This document shows positions 33,488 to 45,290 of a stretch of 64,000 nt of DNA, piece after piece (position 1 is the stretch's first letter; every line of letters starts with the position of its first letter). The translations under genes were made by a program, and so were the position numbers. The stretch is from Plicaturopsis crispa FD-325 SS-3. Its lineage: Eukaryota > Basidiomycota > Agaricomycetes > Amylocorticiales > Amylocorticiaceae. A model generated the notes under the pieces. It made no database searches. It was not told the DNA's origin and saw only the letters and a list, made by a program, of their open reading frames with translations. The stretch spans positions 3,005,011-3,069,010 of the forward strand of contig KN832555.1 in assembly GCA_000827205.1 (NCBI GenBank). The letters run 5' to 3'.

Positions 33488-36400
33488 ATGGTATGTCGAG
33501 AAGTAATCAACTGTACACGTTATACTTAAATCAACATATAGGCACCCTCCAAGAAGGCCGGCAAGAAGGCGGCGGCGGCGCCCAAGAAAACAGGCGGGAC
33601 GTCCAAGGTCGCAAAGGTGCGGCAGGAACCTCCAACTTCAACGCGATACTCTTTGATGAACCAGCAAATGCTCGCAGGCGGATTGGAAGGAGGGCTTCAA
33701 GAAGAAACAAGTCGGCGTATCCGACATGACCCTTCTCACCACTATCAGCAACGAGAGCATCAACGAGAATCTACAGAAACGGTGGACGAATGGCGAAATC
33801 TACACTTACATTGGAGCCGTATTAATATCAGTTAACCCCTTCAAAGGTGAGCTTCACCGCCGTACACGCGCAGACTCGATACTACTGCCTCGCGACGCGC
33901 AACAGATCTCGGCATCTACACCGAGGAAACACTGGCGCGATACCGTGGAAAGAACAGGCTCGAGGTTCCGCCGCACGTCTTCAGTATCGCTGAAACGTCG
34001 TATTACAACATGAACGCCTACCACGAGAACCAGTGCGTGATCATCTCCGGGGAGTCGGGCGCGGGCAAGACGGAGGCGGCCAAACGCATCATGCAGTATA
34101 TCGCAGCCGTGTCAGGTGGACAAGACAGTAGCATCCAGGAGATCAAGGACATGGTTTTGGCCACAAATCCCCTCCTGGAAAGTTTCGGTTGTGCGAAGAC
34201 CCTGCGGAACAACAATTCGAGTCGACATGTAAGCCTTCCGTCGATCACGGGCATACGCCGATGCTGAATGCACACAGGGAAAATACCTCGAAATCATGTT
34301 CAACACCCAGGGTGAGCCCGTCGGTGCCCAGATCACGAATTATCTCTTGGAGAAGGGTCGGGTCGTGGGCCAGATCGAGAACGAGCGCAACTTTCACATA
34401 TTCTACCAATTCACCAAGGGAGCATCCGACGAACAGCGAGGTGGGCACTGTGATTCTTTCATTGAAACTGTGTTATTCACGCGTGTCCTCAGAAATGTTC
34501 GGCCTCCAAGGCCCAGAAGCATACGCGTATACGAACCTCAGTAATTGCCTCGAGGTGCAGGGAATTAATGACGTCGATGACTTTGGCGAGACCATAGTGC
34601 GTGCATCAGCACCCTCTGTAGGTATCACTCTGATTGTGAAGCCACTTTCAGCAAGCGATGCAAGTCATAGGTCTCAGTGCGGATGAACAAGGCGAAATCT
34701 TCCGCATGCTTGCTATCATTCTCTGGCTTGGGAACGTTCAGTTCTCCGAGCTAGATGACGGCAACTCGCAAGTCGTGGACACCGGTGTTACTGACTTTGT
34801 AGCATATCTCATGGACGTAGACGGCGCCCTCGTACAGAAGGTCCTAACGTCGAAGGTGATGGAGACTCAGCGAGGTGGTCGACGTGGATCGGTCTACGAT
34901 GTCCCCCTCAACCCAGCACAAGCGACATCAGGAAGGGATGCTTTATCCAAGGCGATATATAACAATCTCTTCGAGTGGATCGTTTCGAGGATCAATGTGT
35001 CGATGAAGCCAAGAAGTGCGTCCGCCCATGTCATCGGAATCTTGGTGAGCTTCATATCGGTGTGGCGTGGTGCTAGTTATTCACGAACCCGCCGGGTAAC
35101 AGGACATTTTTGGTTTCGAAATTTTCGAAGTGAGTGTCGCTTTGCCGGACTATGTACAGTACATATCTGATGCGGCCATTCTATGAAGGACAACTCCTTC
35201 GAGCAGCTCTGCATCAACTATGTCAACGAGAAGCTTCAGCAGATCTTCATTGAGCTGACTCTCAAGACGGAGCAAGAAGAATATGTGCGGGAACAAATAC
35301 AATGGAACCCCATCAAATACTTCAACAACAAGATCGTCTGCGACCTCATCGAGGAGAAGAGACCCCCTGGTATCTTCGCCGCCCTAAACGACGCTTGTGC
35401 CACGGCCCATGCGGACCCTACCGCCGCCGACAACAGCTTCATCCAACGGACTTCGCAGCTTGCACAGAACCCGCATTTCGAGTCCCGTGGCTCGCAGTTC
35501 CTCGTCCGGCACTATGCAGGCGACGTGATGTATAACGTCGCTGGTATGACGGACAAGAACAAGGACTCGCTTGTGAAGGATCTACTGGATCTCGTTGCCG
35601 GGAGCAGCAATCAGTTCCTGCAGTCGCTGTTCCCCGACCGACCAGACCCCAACAGCAAGAAACGGCCTCCGACAGGCGGTGATCGTATCAAGGTAGATAT
35701 CGTCGCTTCCTATAATGTACAGTAGGCTGAGATTATTTTTTAGCAATCGGCAGGAGCCCTTGTCGACAACCTCATGAAAGCGCAGCCGTCGTATATCCGT
35801 ACCATCAAACCTAACCAGAACCGAAGTTCAACGGAATACGACTCCAAGGCTATTCTCCATCAAATCAAGTACCTCGGTCTCCAGGAAAATATTCGCGTGC
35901 GGCGAGCTGGATTTGCCTACAGGAATACCTTTGAGAAAATGGTCGAACGGTTCTACTTACTTTCCCCGGCGACCTCATATGCTGGAGAATACACCTGGCA
36001 GGGAGACCCGAAATCGGGCTGTCAGCAGATCCTCAAAGACACTGGTATCGCGAAAGATGAATGGCAAATGGGCGTCACCAAGGCCTTCATCAAGAACCCG
36101 GAGACGGTAAGGTGCCCAGGTCCCCAATTGCGTGTCTACCTCTGACAGCGCCTTTCTAGCTTTTCGCACTCGAAACTATGCGAGATCGTTATTGGCACAA
36201 CATGGCGGGTCGCATTCAACGTGCCTTCCGCAATTACCTCCGATACAAAACGGAGTGCGCCCGTCGCATACAGCGGTTCTGGAAGAACAACAAGGAGGGA
36301 ATCGCGTATGCGCAAGTCCGGGATTACGGACACGAGATTCTTGCTGGGCGGAAGGAACGGCGGCGTTTCAGCTTGCTCAGTTACAGGCGTTTCATGGGCG

Positions 36401-38206
36401 ACTACTTGGACATCAACGGCAAGAGCGCACTTGGGGAGGAGCTGGCAACCGTGTGTGGTATTGGATGTAAGTCGCATCGGAGCTGTCTGTATATCTACCT
36501 GACCATCCTTGCAGCCGATCCTGTAACCTTCAGTTCGCGAATCCAGTTGCTCGTGGCGAAACTCGGACGCTCTAGCAAACCTAGTCCTCGCTTCATAGTC
36601 GTGGTAAGCACCATTCATCCACTTACGCCCAACGCTCCTGCTCACTCGTGGTCGAAGACTGCCAAAGCAGTGCATATCGTCGTTGTGACGAAGGAGGGCA
36701 CCACGCTCGATCGAAAAATACCTCTTGTAACTATCAAAGGCATATCTATGTCAAATCTTCGCGATGATTGGATGGTAAGAGAATCATATAAGTCCCTCCT
36801 ATCCCAGTCTCGCTGACCGTGCTCGAAGATATTGAATTGTAATCCTTGCGAAGAAGGAGATCCAATTCTGCATTGCTACTTTAAGACAGAGCTAGCTGCA
36901 AATCTCATGCGTCTTACACAGGCTAGCATTAATCTGACGATCGGACCCGTGTAAGTCGACATACATAGCTTTACGCAATGCATCACTGACGATGTGGCAT
37001 AGGCTCGATTACTTGAAGAAGAAGGACAAGAAGGCGCAGATCAAGTTTATCAAGGACGAGACTGTCACCAAAGACGACACGTACAAGAGCCATACTGTGC
37101 ATGTGGCGAGCGGCGAGCCACCTGGTAGCTTGTCTCGCCCTCCAGCGAAGAGGAAGCCCGGTGTCGTACGCCCAATCACTTCCGGTAAACTTCTGAAGAA
37201 AGGTGGGCCGTCGGAGGTATGTCTAATTCTTTGGTTCGCGTTGTGCTCACCCTAACATTTTCGAGTAGAAACCGAAGGCGGCGTCTCGGCCAAAACCAGC
37301 CACTCAGCCTTTACCAGGTCATTCGGCTCCTGCGGCGGCTGCCCGACCCCCTGCCTCCACCCCTGCAGCGCGGTCGGTTCCTGCTGCGAAACCGAATCGT
37401 AACTCTGTTCTGCCACCTCCACCACCCCCGCCCCCACCTCCAGCTCCGGCCGCTCCTGCAGAGCCTGATGTCCCCTTGTACAAGGCAAAATTCGCTTTCG
37501 AGGGCCAGGAAGGCGAAATGACCCTGAAAAAGGATGACATCGTTGAGCTAGTCGAGCAAGACGATAATGGTTGGTGGCTAGTCAAGATGGACGGCCGAGA
37601 AGGATGGGCACCCAACAACTATCTCGAATTGGTGCCTCCAAAGCCGAAGGCCCCTGCTGCTCCGCCGCCACCTCCCAATCGTCGTCTCCCCCCTTCAGCA
37701 CCCGCAGCCCCTGCGGCTACTAAGCCAACGCCGGCGACAGTGCCGAAGCCCACCGTCAAAGCGATGGCTGCCGATGCCTCTGCGAAACCCGTTTCCGTGT
37801 TCCCCGGGATGGCACCATCCAATGGATCTGCGACCCCGTGGAAGAAGCCTGCAGCAACCCAAGATAGTCCAGCCAGCTCACGACCAAGCAGTTCGGTGGG
37901 TGGAGGGAGACCCCCTCCTCCTGTCGCCACAAAGCCGAAGCCTGCGCCTCCGCCAGTCGGTGCTAAACCTGGAGCCCCGAAGCCTCCCGGAAAACCTCCT
38001 GTCCCTAGTGCTCCAAGGCCTGGGGCTGCTGCAGCGCGACCCGCAGCTCCGAAACCTCTCGGGGGCGGCGGGGGTGGGGGCGGCCCTGGTCTTGACCTAG
38101 CAGCTGCGGTAAGTACCTTGTGCATAATGATAGTGTTCCACTGTTCTGACGTCCATGACACTCACAGCTCGCCAAACGTGCACAGAAGATCGCCGAGAAC
38201 GAGTGA
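33488..38206 (+). CDS. MYO1: Class I myosin (Myo1/Myo3/Myo5 type)
   Basis: Seventeen exons in phase give 1,283 residues. The first exon contributes only the ATG (33488-33490); the second begins at 33542 with [12 protein letters not shown]. Motor domain: P-loop [13 protein letters not shown], switch I NNSSRHGKYLEI, switch [11 protein letters not shown], and the actin-activation TEDS site as Ser in [11 protein letters not shown], where p21-activated kinases act in fungi. Next come two IQ-like motifs ([22 protein letters not shown]), a TH1 lipid-binding tail, a proline-rich TH2 region, an SH3 domain ([30 protein letters not shown]), and a Pro/Ala/Gly-rich C-terminus. An acidic Arp2/3-binding end is not obvious; the last exon ends [10 protein letters not shown]. 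One exon (35103-35129) is 27 nt and encodes exactly the switch II segment. The protein drives actin-patch endocytosis at the cortex. Confidence 0.95.
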
Positions 38207-38458
38207 AAGGTCGGACTAATGGCACTGTATTAAAATAAATAGAATTATGTAGATGCAGTGGTAAGGAATGTAAGGCATGGTGGATGGACCATAGGGAGTG
38301 TGCATGAGGCGGAATGCGAATGATGTTGATGCAAAGGTGAAGGTATTGATGAAGAGTTTCCAGTTTCCAGAGGGTGTCTATTACAGGCCGAGCATGATTT
38401 CGTGAAGCGAATGGATAATGTAAGTACTTAGCATACAGTGTCAGTCCCTAATCGTTGA

Positions 38459-40375
38459 TCATGACGGCGTTATGGTGATTGGTGGAGGCACAGACGACGC
38501 CGAGTCCCGCCTGACCGACGCAGCGTCTGGTTCGTCGTCGGAGTCTTCGTCGCTTCCTGACACCCGCACAAAATTGGGATGCAAGTCTGCAATCCCCAGA
38601 CCGACAGTGTCATCGTTATCGGGTAGCTGGCTAGGGTCAATGTCCTCCAGAGTGACATCGCCGCCTGAATCCCTTCGCCAGTTGCGCACCTCGTCTGCAT
38701 GGAGGACCTTGGTGCCGCCTTTGGCAGTGCCAAGGAAATCCTCGGGTTTCGATTCGAGGGCTCGCTGCCCGCCAGTTATGAGGCCGTCAAGCAGAAGCTT
38801 GACGCGCTTGTACATCGCGTCCTCTGTCCCTTCCTGTGCATCGGATCCATCTTGTTCCTCGTCCTCGTCATCCTCGTCGTCGTCTTCAGCGGTGTCGTCG
38901 TGGTCAAGCGACGATTTGACGGCGCGATAGGCACGAGGGGGAAGTATTAAACGAGACTCTCGAAGTTTGCGCCGGAGGTCACGAATCTCCTTCGCTTGTC
39001 GATGTTTCGTGCTCTCGAGCGACTGATTGATTGCAAGAAGCGAGCGGTTGGTGATTTCTAGATCCGCAATCTGAGGGTGTTACTGTCAGTGGTTGGCGAC
39101 GCAAAAGTCAGTCGTGCCGAGTACCTTTCGGTTAGACTTGGCCGCGGCTTTGACCTTCCGCTCCTCTCCTACATCATCATCATTGGAGTTTCCATCCCCG
39201 TCCGCGCTGTCATCGTCGTCACTATCTGCAGCCAGTGCAGCGATGTGGTTGACACTATTCTTCAAGCTCGTCGATCGGCGGTGACGTAAACCCTGCAGAC
39301 CGTTATTCATGTGAACGGAGGCAAGTGTATGCATACTTCGACTATCTGCGGAGCTCTCAGTGTGAGCCGACGCAGACGAACGCGAAATAGAGGAGCGTGA
39401 GGAGAATGAGACGGCTGATGTTGGCGGAGATACGGGTGGAAGCGGTATAGTAGCAGGATCAACTCGTGTAGCAGATGCTGGGCGGCCATACTGGATAGCC
39501 TGGTCATCGTGTGCGGAGGCGAATGGTTGATAGTGGTGGTGATTGTTCGGAGATGGCGTCGGACGCGTCGTCGCGAAGCGGTAGGGGTTCGCAGCTGATA
39601 CTGCGGTCGTTATCGGGTAAAATGTCTGCGCCTGCCCCGGGTTGGCCTGGGTATCAGGAGAGCTAGGTGCAGAGTTGAGAGTGAAAGTATGTCCAGATAT
39701 GGACGGGGCGCGGGAGCGCGGTTGAGCAGATCGAGGACCGGGGTGTGGGGAGGACTCTGGTGTATTCCTCGCTAAACCAGAAACTTTGGATTTAATCCGT
39801 ATTGGTTGGGCAGAGAGATGCGAAGAGGATGTAGTCGACCCGTTCCAGTCTTCAGCGCCGAGAGTAGTCTGCTCTGACGGAATGGCGCTGCTCGAGGCGG
39901 AATAGCCATGCAGTGATGCGACCGACGCCTGTCGTTGCAACGAGAAACTTCCTGGGCGCGGTCTACCTGGACTCATCTTGGACGCGTCCGTGGCCACTGT
40001 AGTCAGTGATCTCTGTCGCGAGTCTGGCGTCGATAACGCCGGAGAGCTAGGCGGTCGGACTGTAACGCGTGCTTTCACGCTAACTGTTGGGGGAGAATTT
40101 GCGCCATTACCGGTACGAGTGGTTGGCGACTTGTATGGTGAAGGGGCCCGGGATATCGTGCTAGCACTACTGGGAGCTGTCCTGCTGGAGCTGCTTGTCG
40201 TTGACAGTGTGCTCGACACCTTGCGCACCGTCGCGCTACTGTTCACCTTCGCCCGTGGCCTCACAACATTCCCATTGCTCAGAGGAGGCGAAAGAGATGT
40301 TCCAGGAGCTGGCGAATGCGGCTTAAATGGCGACGTGGGTCTTGACCTGGGTGCGTTACGGGAGGACGGTCGCAT
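38459..40375 (-). CDS. Ser/Pro-rich protein with a coiled coil, function unknown
   Basis: Two exons (39125-40375 and 38459-39070) encode 620 residues from the ATG MRPSSRNAPRSRPTSPFKPH. The first 380 residues are disordered, rich in Ser, Thr and Pro with many SP/TP sites. A cluster of acidic residues (DSDDDDSADGDGNSNDDDVG) follows. The second exon starts with a leucine-bearing coiled coil (IADLEITNRSLLAINQSLES), then RDLRRKLRESRLILPPRAYR, another acidic run, and a tail ending PPPITITPS. I recognise no named family. It may be a scaffold regulated by phosphorylation, but that is inference. The start could lie upstream in the same open frame, where no ATG is present before a TTG. It is convergent with MYO1, 252 bp apart. 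Confidence 0.75.
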
Positions 40376-40769
40376 AGAGGTGTCAATGTTGTGATAGTCG
40401 ACTTTGGCAGTGACCTTGGCTGAACTGAGCTGTCTGCGTTTCGCGTGAGATATTTCTGGCTCACTTTTCGCTTCAATGGACCCTCCATGGCATCTGAAAG
40501 AACGCGGACTAGTAGAACAGGAAAAAGAGGAGGAAATGGCAGGAAACGGAGAAGCGGACGCAGACTTTAGCAGCTCAGGATCGGCTTCACGGATCTGTGA
40601 TTTGCCCCTGACCGTCGGCAGCAAAACATATTGGAAACAGTCGATGCAGCTCAAACGTTTGGACTCTCAGAAACAGATACATTTGTTGTAAAACATGGAG
40701 GGGGAGGTGTACATCGTAGTACAAAGGTACAGCTCGTGTAGTGTTCTGCGAAAAAAAATGAGCAGGAAT

Positions 40770-41646
40770 TTATCTCAGGCCTTTCTTGGCCAGGACGTCC
40801 TCAACCACTTTCTCCACCAACACCCGCATGCCCTCCCCTCCGCCCCCACCCAGCGCAGCGACCACACTTTTCTCCACGTACTTCCCTACCATGTCTACCT
40901 CGATGTTCACTTTTGCGCCGATCGGTTTGCGGGGTAATGTGATCTTCTCCTGCGTATGTTGGATGAGCATAACGCCAAATGTGCGTTGTGCGTCGTCGAC
41001 CGAGGTTAATGTCAGCGATGCGCCGTCGATCGTCACGTAGCCTTTTGGGATAAGATAGGGTAAGAGCGAAGGCCGAGTCGATGTAGGTTCCGGTAACTGG
41101 AAGAGCAGGCGAACAGAGTCACCGTCGACGCTCCGGTCCACGATAACAGCTGTTGAATCTACGTGTGCCTTTGTGGAATTCAGTGTCGAATACAGGCGGT
41201 TATACTGCGCTGCACGTACCTGGACAAAGTGCCCTCCAAACCTGACATGTGCACCCATCGCGCGTTCGAGATTTAGCTGATCGCCCTCCTGACGCTCTCC
41301 TAAATAGTCCGTAGCGACTTCAGCTCGTGCAATCTAGCTGCGTGCGTATAATATTTGGACATACCCAGATCAGTCCTCTCCAAGGTCTCGTTGGCTAACC
41401 ACACCTTGAACCACCCTCCGTCTTTCTCGACGTCAAATTCTGTCACGGTAAGGCACGCGCCATTCACCGCAATAGAGTCGCCGACATGACAGTCGCCTAG
41501 GATCGGTGCGGACTGGGAGATGACGAGCGTGCAGCCTCCCGCGTCACGGATGATAAACTGGACAGTGCCCAGGTGCTCAATCTGTTGTAAAACGGTCAGC
41601 AAGCGTATATATAATGCGTACAAAGGCGTACTAGACCTGTAAACAT
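40770..41646 (-). CDS. RIB5: Riboflavin synthase, alpha chain
   Basis: Four exons on the minus strand (41632-41646, 41365-41581, 41220-41299, 40770-41168) give 236 residues. The enzyme dismutates two 6,7-dimethyl-8-ribityllumazines to riboflavin plus the pyrimidinedione, in the cytosol. The two pseudo-repeats of the family are clear: N-terminal MFTGLIEHLGTV with GDSIAVNGACLTVTEFD and WLANETLERTDLG, then GGHFVQAHVDSTAVI with PKGYVTIDGASLTLTSVDD. The first exon is only 15 nt (MFTGL), so an automated model could begin too late. All phases agree. The gene lies head to head with a D-amino-acid oxidase gene, with 190 bp between start codons. Confidence 0.92.
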
Positions 41647-41836
41647 TTCTGTGTTCAAGGTGTAAACAGAACGGTGCCGGTGACTCGTTCAGCAAGTTGA
41701 AGAGGAAAGATCGTATAGCCCCTGTCTTTTGTTCCTTGCTACTTCTTCAATAGCGCAATTCCGCTTCGAGATCCATGGCGGCGTACTTGGAAAATAGGGC
41801 AGATAGCCAAGCGATAGCCCTTTACTCTGAATTACC
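41647..41836. promoter_or_regulatory. Divergent promoter, RIB5 / D-amino-acid oxidase
   Basis: Only 190 bases separate the two start codons, so both genes must be driven from this stretch. No specific operator is assigned. Confidence 0.55.
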
Positions 41837-43306
41837 ATGTCGGAATCTCCCCGAAAGATCGTGATTGTTGGTGCTGGCGTCATTGGGCTAACCATTGCCC
41901 ACCTGCTCACCGCAGAGACGTCGAAGACGTCGGGCTGGGAGGTCTCAATCGTGGCGCGCGATATGCCTGGCGATGTCGATTCTACTGGTTGGGCTAGTCC
42001 ATGGGCGGTTCGTTCTCACCTATATTCGCAAGTACGCGATTCTCAATGCGTAGGTGTGGTAGGGCGCGAATTGGTCACCTATTGGTGGCTTCGACAAGCG
42101 CGTACAAGATTGGGAGAAGGTGACCTTGTGAGCCGTCCATAATACGTTCGACTTGATATAGGGCTATGCTCAGTTCTGTTCTTCGCATCGCCCAGCAATA
42201 AGCTATGGGACATGATCCCTAGTGGTTTGGTCATGGTGCGTCAAACTCGTTCATATTACCAATGTGCATTTGGAAGATGATTTACTGTTGCAGAGTTTGC
42301 CATCTCGTGTTTATTCTGACGAGGAAGTGGCCGTTCCCACCGTCTGGTACGAGCATCTCGTCCGAGACGTGCGTGTTCTACCTCCTGCGCGAGCCATCCT
42401 CACCAATGTCCTGCAGTTTGCAGTCATACCTGCGGATGAAGTCCCGTCGAAATACAAGACCGGCCTTTCCTACAAGACGCTCTCCGTCAACCCGAATATT
42501 TACATGCCATGGCTCAAATCCGAGCTTGACTCTCGTGGGGTCCAGTTCACTCGCAGGACTCTTGCCAGCTTGGACCAGGCTGCAGAGCTAGCCGGTGCCG
42601 AGGGCATTATCATCAATGCGACGAGTCTAGGTCAGTCAGCTAAAGCCTCATCTCGAGGTACCCAAATGACCCCAATGACAGGCGCCCGCTCACTAATCGG
42701 CGTCGAGGATACGGCCGTGTATCCCATCCGGGGACAGACGATCCATGTCTACGCGCCCACCGTCAAAGAATTTCTTTCGGACACATCGCCGGCGGGCGCG
42801 GAACATATCACTTATATCATCCCCCGTCCAGGTCCAGATGACACTGTTCTTTTGGGCGGCACCTACCAGTCGGGGAGCTGGGATACGTCTTTCGACGGAC
42901 CTACAGCCGCTGGGATATTTGAGCGATGCGCGGCTTTGGCGCCGTCCCTCAAAGAGGACCCGCGGACAAGGATCCTGGCACACGGTGTTGGCCTGAGGCC
43001 GGGAAGAAAGGGCGGCCCGCGTGTTGAGGTAGAGTGGGTTGAGCTGCCTTTGAAGGGTGCTCTCGTCCCCACGCCAGGTGAGACTCTGACAATGGCACAT
43101 GGCAAACGATTGGTTATCCATGCCTGTAAGCATATTCCACTTTCACCGCACGTCATTTTCTAAGAGCCTGTGTATAGATGGATTCGGGTGAGTACTATCA
43201 AGGGTAAAGGGAATATTCCTGACATTGCATTTGCAGAGGAGCTGGCTATCAGAACTCGTGGGGCGCTGCCGAGGAGGTGCAACGATTGCTGGAGGCACAT
43301 ATCTAA
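41837..43306 (+). CDS. D-amino-acid oxidase (FAD flavoenzyme)
   Basis: Seven exons (41837-42007, 42063-42127, 42196-42235, 42294-42630, 42682-43125, 43178-43187, 43237-43306) give 378 residues. The start is MSESPRKIVIVGAGVIGLTI, the Rossmann dinucleotide motif that binds FAD. DAAO signatures follow: TGWASPWAGANWSP, LPSRVYSDEE, NATSLGARSL, YIIPRPGPDDTVLLGGTYQ, HGVGLRPGRKGGPRVE (substrate-carboxylate arginine region) and HAYGFGGAGYQNSWGAAEEV at the C-terminus. It oxidatively deaminates D-amino acids to keto acids, ammonia and peroxide. The sixth exon is 10 nt long. The protein ends RLLEAHI, without a canonical SKL-type peroxisome signal, which most fungal DAAOs have. The close relative D-aspartate oxidase cannot be excluded from sequence alone. 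Confidence 0.88.
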
Positions 43307-43623
43307 GAAGCAGACGTGAACAGCGGCAACGGGTACTTAGCCCAACTTGTATTTCTTCCATAGTGACTAGTGACTGGTTGACATGTCGTGAGTAGCATCA
43401 TGCTTGTATGTACTTTACATTGTATACACGCGGTGATGTAGAAACGACGAACATGTGAGACTAAGGAACCTGAACTTCGCAAGTTAACCGCCGGTGTCCG
43501 CGTACGCAGATGCATGAAATGCGTTTCGAAAGCAATCTATAAAAACTTCTTACAACATAGCATCCATTAACTTGTACATGGTAACAACACCTCCGACAGA
43601 TTACCCAGCCGCACGTCGTCCTA

Positions 43624-45290
43624 TCAGTCGAGCTCTTCGCTCCAACCACCTGGGATATGTTCATCGTCCCTGCCACTCTCCCCGCTCCTCGAGTTCGACT
43701 GGCCACCCCCAGGAGGCGCGGGAGCACTAGTCCCACTGCCACCAGCGCTGGAGGCCCCGCCCATACCGAACAGCGCGCCCAAGAGACCGCCGGCGTTCGG
43801 AGGCGCGGGTCCACTACCCGGCGGACGCGGAGCGCCAGAACCAGCGCCCCCTGATGCGCCAGAGGATCCGGGTCCATGGTGCTCAGGCTGGGGGATGAGG
43901 GCATGACTGCCGGAGGGGGAGGTGAGGACACGAAAATGATACCAAAAACATGAATAATCACCGGCAGACTGGACATGTACCGCTGGACTTCAGCCACGGG
44001 ATGATGCACCCTTCGTGGAATGGGTGTTTGCACGGAAGAGTGACGACAACTTGCTCGTCGGGATCTTCCGAATCGAGCTTGAATTGCTCCTTGCATACCG
44101 CGCAGTCACGTTCTAGGAGGGGTGCTGCATGCAATCGTATTTAGCCCGTGCTATATAGAATTAACAGAGCGAGTAGACACATACATCCGCTTTCGAGGAC
44201 TTCCCGAGGAAGATTTGACATTATTTCTTCTGTTGCTGGTACTGGTCGAGTGGTATTGGAGTTTTCCATCAATTGTGTTATAATTTGGTCCAGCGCTACA
44301 ACGCTGATATGAAGGTGATCCTATTCTTTGTATTCATCATGACACACGCACCTTCCTGGCCAAAGACATAGTCACCCCACCTGCCACCGCCTGGACCTTC
44401 TGCATCGCCGCTCGTAGGCAGTCCAAACATGCCAGCAAATGGGTCGCCCGTGGCCCCAAACGGCCTGTTCCCCATTAACGCAAGCAGGTACTGCATCATC
44501 ATGGGTCCCGTTATTTCGTTGTCTCCTCTCCCATGCGGCCCTCTTCGAAGAAAACTAAGGCGAGGGCAAGAACGATGATCAGGAAACCGCCCACGCCGAG
44601 GAGAAACAGCCCTCACTCGGACATAGTCATGGGCACCTCGTCCTGGTTTGTTGACGAGGTCGACTCCCCGCTTCCACTCCCTTGCCTTGGTCCGCGTCCC
44701 AGCGTGTTCGGCCCGCGAAGTACCCATGTTCGTCTAGAAGCTGTGTTCGGCCCTGCTACATCAATCCTGATTCCGCGACCGGCCTACATATTCTGCGTCA
44801 AAATTTAGAGAAACGGAAATGCCGAAGACGCCACTTACCGCGGGCACTGCGCCTCCCGCACTTGGTGAGCGGGAGCGTCCTTCTGAGGGTGTACGACCCT
44901 GTCCCATTAACGCATGCAAGTTCAGCAAGAAATTGTCCATCCCGGGAGGGTAGTTGTCGGTGTCAAAATCCCCGTCATGTGCATGCTGGTGGTACTCTCG
45001 TGGATCATCGGACGGATTCTCGAGCTGTGGCGGCTTCAGCTTCAGCGTTCATCGGAAGAACGCTGCTCGCAAACCTTCTCGACGAACGTGCCATTGCATG
45101 ATGCGCAGTGTGGGTCAGGGACCTAAGAGGTATTTAGTTGATTTGGAAAGCAGCCCTTCAACGCGAGCTCACCATGAGGGGTCTCATTTCGGCGTGGCAC
45201 TGATTGTCGGAGATGATGTCAATTGGTATAAACTGGAGAATGAAATGCAATGACCTCGTGACAGTACCACATAGGCTCTCTGGACGACAT
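43624..45290 (-). CDS. RING-H2 E3 ubiquitin ligase, RNF126/RNF115-like
   Basis: Multi-exon minus-strand gene from the ATG at 45290 (MSSREPMWYCHE). An N-terminal zinc ribbon is split over exons: WYCHE-CHAEMRPLM-VPDPHCASCNGTFVEK. A linker follows with NYPPGMDNFLLNLHALMGQG and ITGPMMMQYLLALMGNRPFG, then RWGDYVFGQE-ALDQIITQLMEN. The RING-H2 is DCAVCKEQFKLD...LPCKHPFHEGCIIPWLKSS...CPVCRHALIPQ (about 43985-44110), with all C3H2C3 ligands present. This zinc-ribbon plus RING layout is that of RNF126/RNF115, which ubiquitinate mislocalised or trafficking proteins. The C-terminal tail is Gly/Ser/Pro-rich and ends GGWSEELD. An intron (GTGATT...GGCAG) falls inside the last CPVCR codon. Borders of the second and third exons are approximate. 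Confidence 0.85.

Noticed and set aside
43624-45290. CRISPR arrays, operons or bacterial-type systems anywhere in the window
   Set aside because: No regularly spaced repeats were seen, and all genes have spliceosomal introns and eukaryotic family membership.
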